Source: an uncultured Ruminococcus sp. (GTDB taxonomy: Bacteria; Bacillota; Clostridia; Oscillospirales; Ruminococcaceae). Taken from it: a DNA stretch of 8,019 bases. Position numbers and translations under genes: made by a program. Shown here piece after piece: positions 6,076-8,019 of the stretch (its first letter is position 1; each line of letters starts with the position of its first letter). The stretch lies in NCBI GenBank assembly GCA_945835085.1, contig CAMAIG010000056.1, positions 1 to 8,019 of the forward strand. Direction: 5' to 3'. Below the pieces are notes generated by a model that saw only the letters and a list, made by a program, of their open reading frames with translations, searched no databases and was not told the origin of the DNA.

Positions 6076-7212
6076 AAAACGGTTTTCAGATATATAATGC
6101 AGTATTTTCGCAAGCTGGACAAGATGCTGTTCCTGTCGGCTGCCGCACTTTCCGTTTTCAGCATCATACTTCTCTATTCCATCTGCGCAAACAATGCGGC
6201 AACAATTGCGGTGGACTCCTCCCTTTATAAAAATCAGGTAATTGCTGTGGCGGCGGGCTGGGTCATGGCGCTTATGCTTTCGGCGCTCGATTACAATAAG
6301 ATATTGAAGCTGTGGGTGCTTTATGCCCCTGTGGTGATAGTTTTGTCGCTGCTCACATTCACCTCTATCGGAATAGAGGTCGACGGTGACAGGGCATGGC
6401 TCGATTTCGGATTTATCACCATTCAGCCTGCGGAGTTTCTCAAAATAGCCTTTGTTACCACCTTTGCACTGCATCTGTCAAAGGTGGGGGACAGGATAAA
6501 TAATTTCGGCAATGTTGTGCTGCTGTGTGCCCATGCGGCGATACCTACGGCAATAGTCCTGCTTCAGGGCGACGACGGCACCGCAACGGTCTTTGCGCTG
6601 ATATTTGTGATAATGATATTTTCCGCAGGAATATCCTGGAAATATATCCTTCCCTGTATAGTCGCTCTCCCCGTAATAATCTATTTTGCATGGACAAAAT
6701 TCTTAAAGCCCTTTCAGAAAATGCGTTTCCTTGTGCTTTTTGATGATGAGCTTGACCCTCTGGGCATCGGATATCATCAGCGGGTCAGCAAAACCGCCCT
6801 GGGTTCGGGTCAGATATTCGGCAAGGGACTGAGCGGCGGAGATTATGTCAAGGTGCCCGAGGCTGCCAATGATTTCATTTTCACCTATATCGGGCAGTGC
6901 TTCGGATTTATCGGCTGCATCTCGGTGATCGTTGTGCTCACATACATCTGCCTAAAAATACTTGCCGACTCCCGTATCGCAAAGGACGGCACGGGCAGAT
7001 ACATCTGCGTGGGAGTCTATGCAATGATATGCGTCCACTGTATCCTTAATCTCGGCATGGTCTTCGGACTTATGCCTGTTATCGGCGTTCCACTGCCCTT
7101 TTTAAGTCAGGGAGGCACCTCGGTGCTGTCGCTTTATGCGGGCATCGGGCTTGTAATGAGCGCATATTCACATTCGGAAAAGAAGTATCACGTTTTCTAT
7201 GATGAAGGCTGA
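6073..7212 (+). CDS. rodA: RodA/FtsW/SpoVE (SEDS) family peptidoglycan glycosyltransferase
   Basis: A 379-residue polytopic membrane protein of the SEDS family, which polymerises lipid II into glycan strands together with a class B penicillin-binding protein. About ten hydrophobic segments are visible, beginning near residues 19-38, 54-72 and 80-98. Family landmarks: DRAWLDFGFITIQPAEFLKIAF (106-127), QGDDGTATVFALI (165-177), SKTALGSGQIFGKGL (239-253), VPEAANDFIFTYIG (261-274) with Asp 267 at the position of the conserved catalytic-loop HTDFIF aspartate, and GVPLPFLSQGGTS (338-350). Several motifs deviate from common forms: GDDGT for PDLGT, AAND for HTD, SQGG for SYGG. This suggests a divergent RodA-like paralogue rather than the main FtsW. 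No penicillin-binding protein gene is adjacent here. The start is a TTG behind a near-perfect ribosome binding site; GTG at 6064 would add three residues. The elongation (RodA) rather than division or sporulation role is inferred. Confidence 0.88.
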   Translation: MKTVFRYIMQYFRKLDKMLFLSAAALSVFSIILLYSICANNAATIAVDSSLYKNQVIAVAAGWVMALMLSALDYNKILKLWVLYAPVVIVLSLLTFTSIGIEVDGDRAWLDFGFITIQPAEFLKIAFVTTFALHLSKVGDRINNFGNVVLLCAHAAIPTAIVLLQGDDGTATVFALIFVIMIFSAGISWKYILPCIVALPVIIYFAWTKFLKPFQKMRFLVLFDDELDPLGIGYHQRVSKTALGSGQIFGKGLSGGDYVKVPEAANDFIFTYIGQCFGFIGCISVIVVLTYICLKILADSRIAKDGTGRYICVGVYAMICVHCILNLGMVFGLMPVIGVPLPFLSQGGTSVLSLYAGIGLVMSAYSHSEKKYHVFYDEG

Positions 7213-7216
7213 TGAT

Positions 7217-7231
7217 GGAGGAAATGTCATG
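7217..7231 (+). promoter_or_regulatory. Ribosome binding site fixing the nth start
   Basis: GGAGG at 7217-7221 lies 7 nt before ATG at 7229. The upstream in-frame ATG at 7199 overlaps the end of rodA and has no such site. Confidence 0.75.
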
Positions 7232-7879
7232 GCAGGAAAAAAGCAGACAGCGCTTATGCTTGTGCAGTGTCTTGAAGAAATATATCCCGAGGCAAAATGC
7301 TCGCTGGAATACACTCATCCCTATGAGCTTATGATCGCAGGAAGGCTTTCGGCTCAGTGCACCGACGCACGGGTAAATATTGTCACAAAGGAGCTTTTCA
7401 AGGAGTTTCCCACGTTAAAAAGCTTTGCCGATGCGGATATTGACCGTGTGGCAGAGATTGTCCGTCCCTGCGGGCTTTACAAGACCAAGGCAAAGAGCAT
7501 AGTTGAGATGGCGGGGCAGCTTTATTATGACCTTGAGGGCAATATCCCCGAAACTGTTGAGGAGCTTACAAAGCTCTCGGGAATAGGACGAAAAACCGCC
7601 AATCTTATCATGGGAGATGTTCACGGCAAGCCTGCCATTGTTGCCGATACCCACTGCATCAGGATAACAGGACGTTTCGGGCTGACAAAGTCAAAGGACC
7701 CCAAGGTAGTGGAGCAGGATCTATTAAAGCTTATCCCCCCCGATAAAAGCTCGGATTTCTGCCACAGGCTTGTGATCTTCGGGAGAGATACCTGCAGTGC
7801 AAGAAAGCCCGACTGTGAGCATTGTCCCCTGAGAATGAAGATGGCGGAAAGAATGCCCGGGTTTGGCTGCAAGGTATAA
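7229..7879 (+). CDS. nth: Endonuclease III (DNA glycosylase/AP lyase)
   Basis: A 216-residue helix-hairpin-helix base-excision repair enzyme that removes oxidised pyrimidines and cleaves the abasic site. LSAQCTDARVN (40-50) is the family's N-terminal signature. LSGIGRKTAN (116-125) is the HhH motif with the catalytic Lys 122, and VADTHCIRITGRFG (138-151) carries the catalytic Asp 140. The C-terminal iron-sulphur loop has Cys 189, Cys 196 and Cys 199 with the usual C-X6-C-X2-C spacing, but the fourth ligand, expected at 205, is Met; the only later cysteine is Cys 214, two residues before the C-terminal Val. Length is normal for Nth. The gene starts 16 nt after rodA and is probably co-transcribed from the promoter at 6009. 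The active site is intact, so the enzyme is probably functional, but whether the cluster assembles is open. MutY is unlikely because Lys 122 is present and the C-terminal MutY domain is absent. Confidence 0.95.
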   Translation: MAGKKQTALMLVQCLEEIYPEAKCSLEYTHPYELMIAGRLSAQCTDARVNIVTKELFKEFPTLKSFADADIDRVAEIVRPCGLYKTKAKSIVEMAGQLYYDLEGNIPETVEELTKLSGIGRKTANLIMGDVHGKPAIVADTHCIRITGRFGLTKSKDPKVVEQDLLKLIPPDKSSDFCHRLVIFGRDTCSARKPDCEHCPLRMKMAERMPGFGCKV

Positions 7880-7906
7880 TACTAATGTCTGTGTCACAAC
7901 ATATGG

Positions 7907-7935
7907 TTGATTTTAGAAAGCTTTTCTCCTATAAT
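7907..7935 (+). promoter_or_regulatory. Sigma-A type promoter reading out of the window
   Basis: TTGATT (7907-7912) and a perfect TATAAT (7930-7935) are separated by 17 nt, the same boxes and spacing as the recD2 promoter. Transcription would start near 7942 and continue past the right edge. No start codon with a ribosome binding site is seen before the window ends. Confidence 0.75.
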
Positions 7936-7941
7936 GATATA

Positions 7942-8019
7942 TAAGAAATATTGAGCTGAGGAATATCAGCCCGACCGGATCAAAAGTTATGTCAATATAA
8001 TTTTGATAAAGTATGAGAT
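7942..8019 (+). other. Probable leader of the next transcription unit (partial)
   Basis: Downstream of the promoter are two small inverted repeats: GCTGA (7955-7959) with TCAGC (7966-7970), and ATCAAAA (7979-7985) with TTTTGAT (8001-8007). They may be part of a structured leader or of a small RNA cut off by the window edge. I do not recognise a known riboswitch. Confidence 0.3.

Noticed and set aside
5872..6474. Minus-strand frame of 200 codons, and a plus-strand frame 5907-6230, around the terminator and the rodA start
   Set aside because: Both run through the palindromic element or terminator and the rodA promoter, and overlap rodA in another frame; the residue composition is not protein-like.

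Overview
The window looks like an ordinary housekeeping segment of a low- to mid-GC Gram-positive chromosome, most likely a Clostridia/Oscillospiraceae member (Ruminococcus-like). This is inferred from gene content (RecD2 next to ComF, a DegV protein, the TrmL and Nth types), AGGAGG-type ribosome binding sites, TTG starts and textbook sigma-A promoters. It is not a database match. All seven protein genes lie on the + strand.

Layout. Positions 1-249 are AT-rich leader DNA ending in a strong promoter (TTGATT-17-TATAAT). A tight probable operon follows: recD2 helicase, comF (1-nt gap), a pyridoxal/pyridoxamine kinase with a TTG start (22-nt gap) and trmL (18-nt gap). The gene-free stretch 4578-4890 is mostly a tandem repeat of about 98 bp (two full copies and one partial). 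Its first copy runs into the trmL stop codon, and each unit appears to be built from two related halves. A stand-alone degV-family gene follows. Four bases after its stop lies a 160-bp, almost fully palindromic element (5761-5920) that looks like a MITE. Immediately after it is a classic rho-independent terminator, probably the original degV terminator now separated from its gene. A second strong promoter (TTGATA-18-TATAAT with an extended -10) drives a RodA/FtsW-type glycosyltransferase gene (probable TTG start) and, 16 nt later, nth (endonuclease III). The last 140 bases hold a third strong promoter firing out of the window.

Functionally the window mixes DNA maintenance (RecD2, Nth, ComF), tRNA wobble modification (TrmL), vitamin B6 salvage, fatty-acid binding (DegV) and cell-wall synthesis (RodA-like). 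The genes look co-transcribed by proximity rather than forming one pathway. I see no defence system, CRISPR array, prophage or tRNA/rRNA gene. The points most worth following up are the palindromic element, the two-level tandem repeat, and an Nth protein lacking the fourth cysteine of its iron-sulphur motif.
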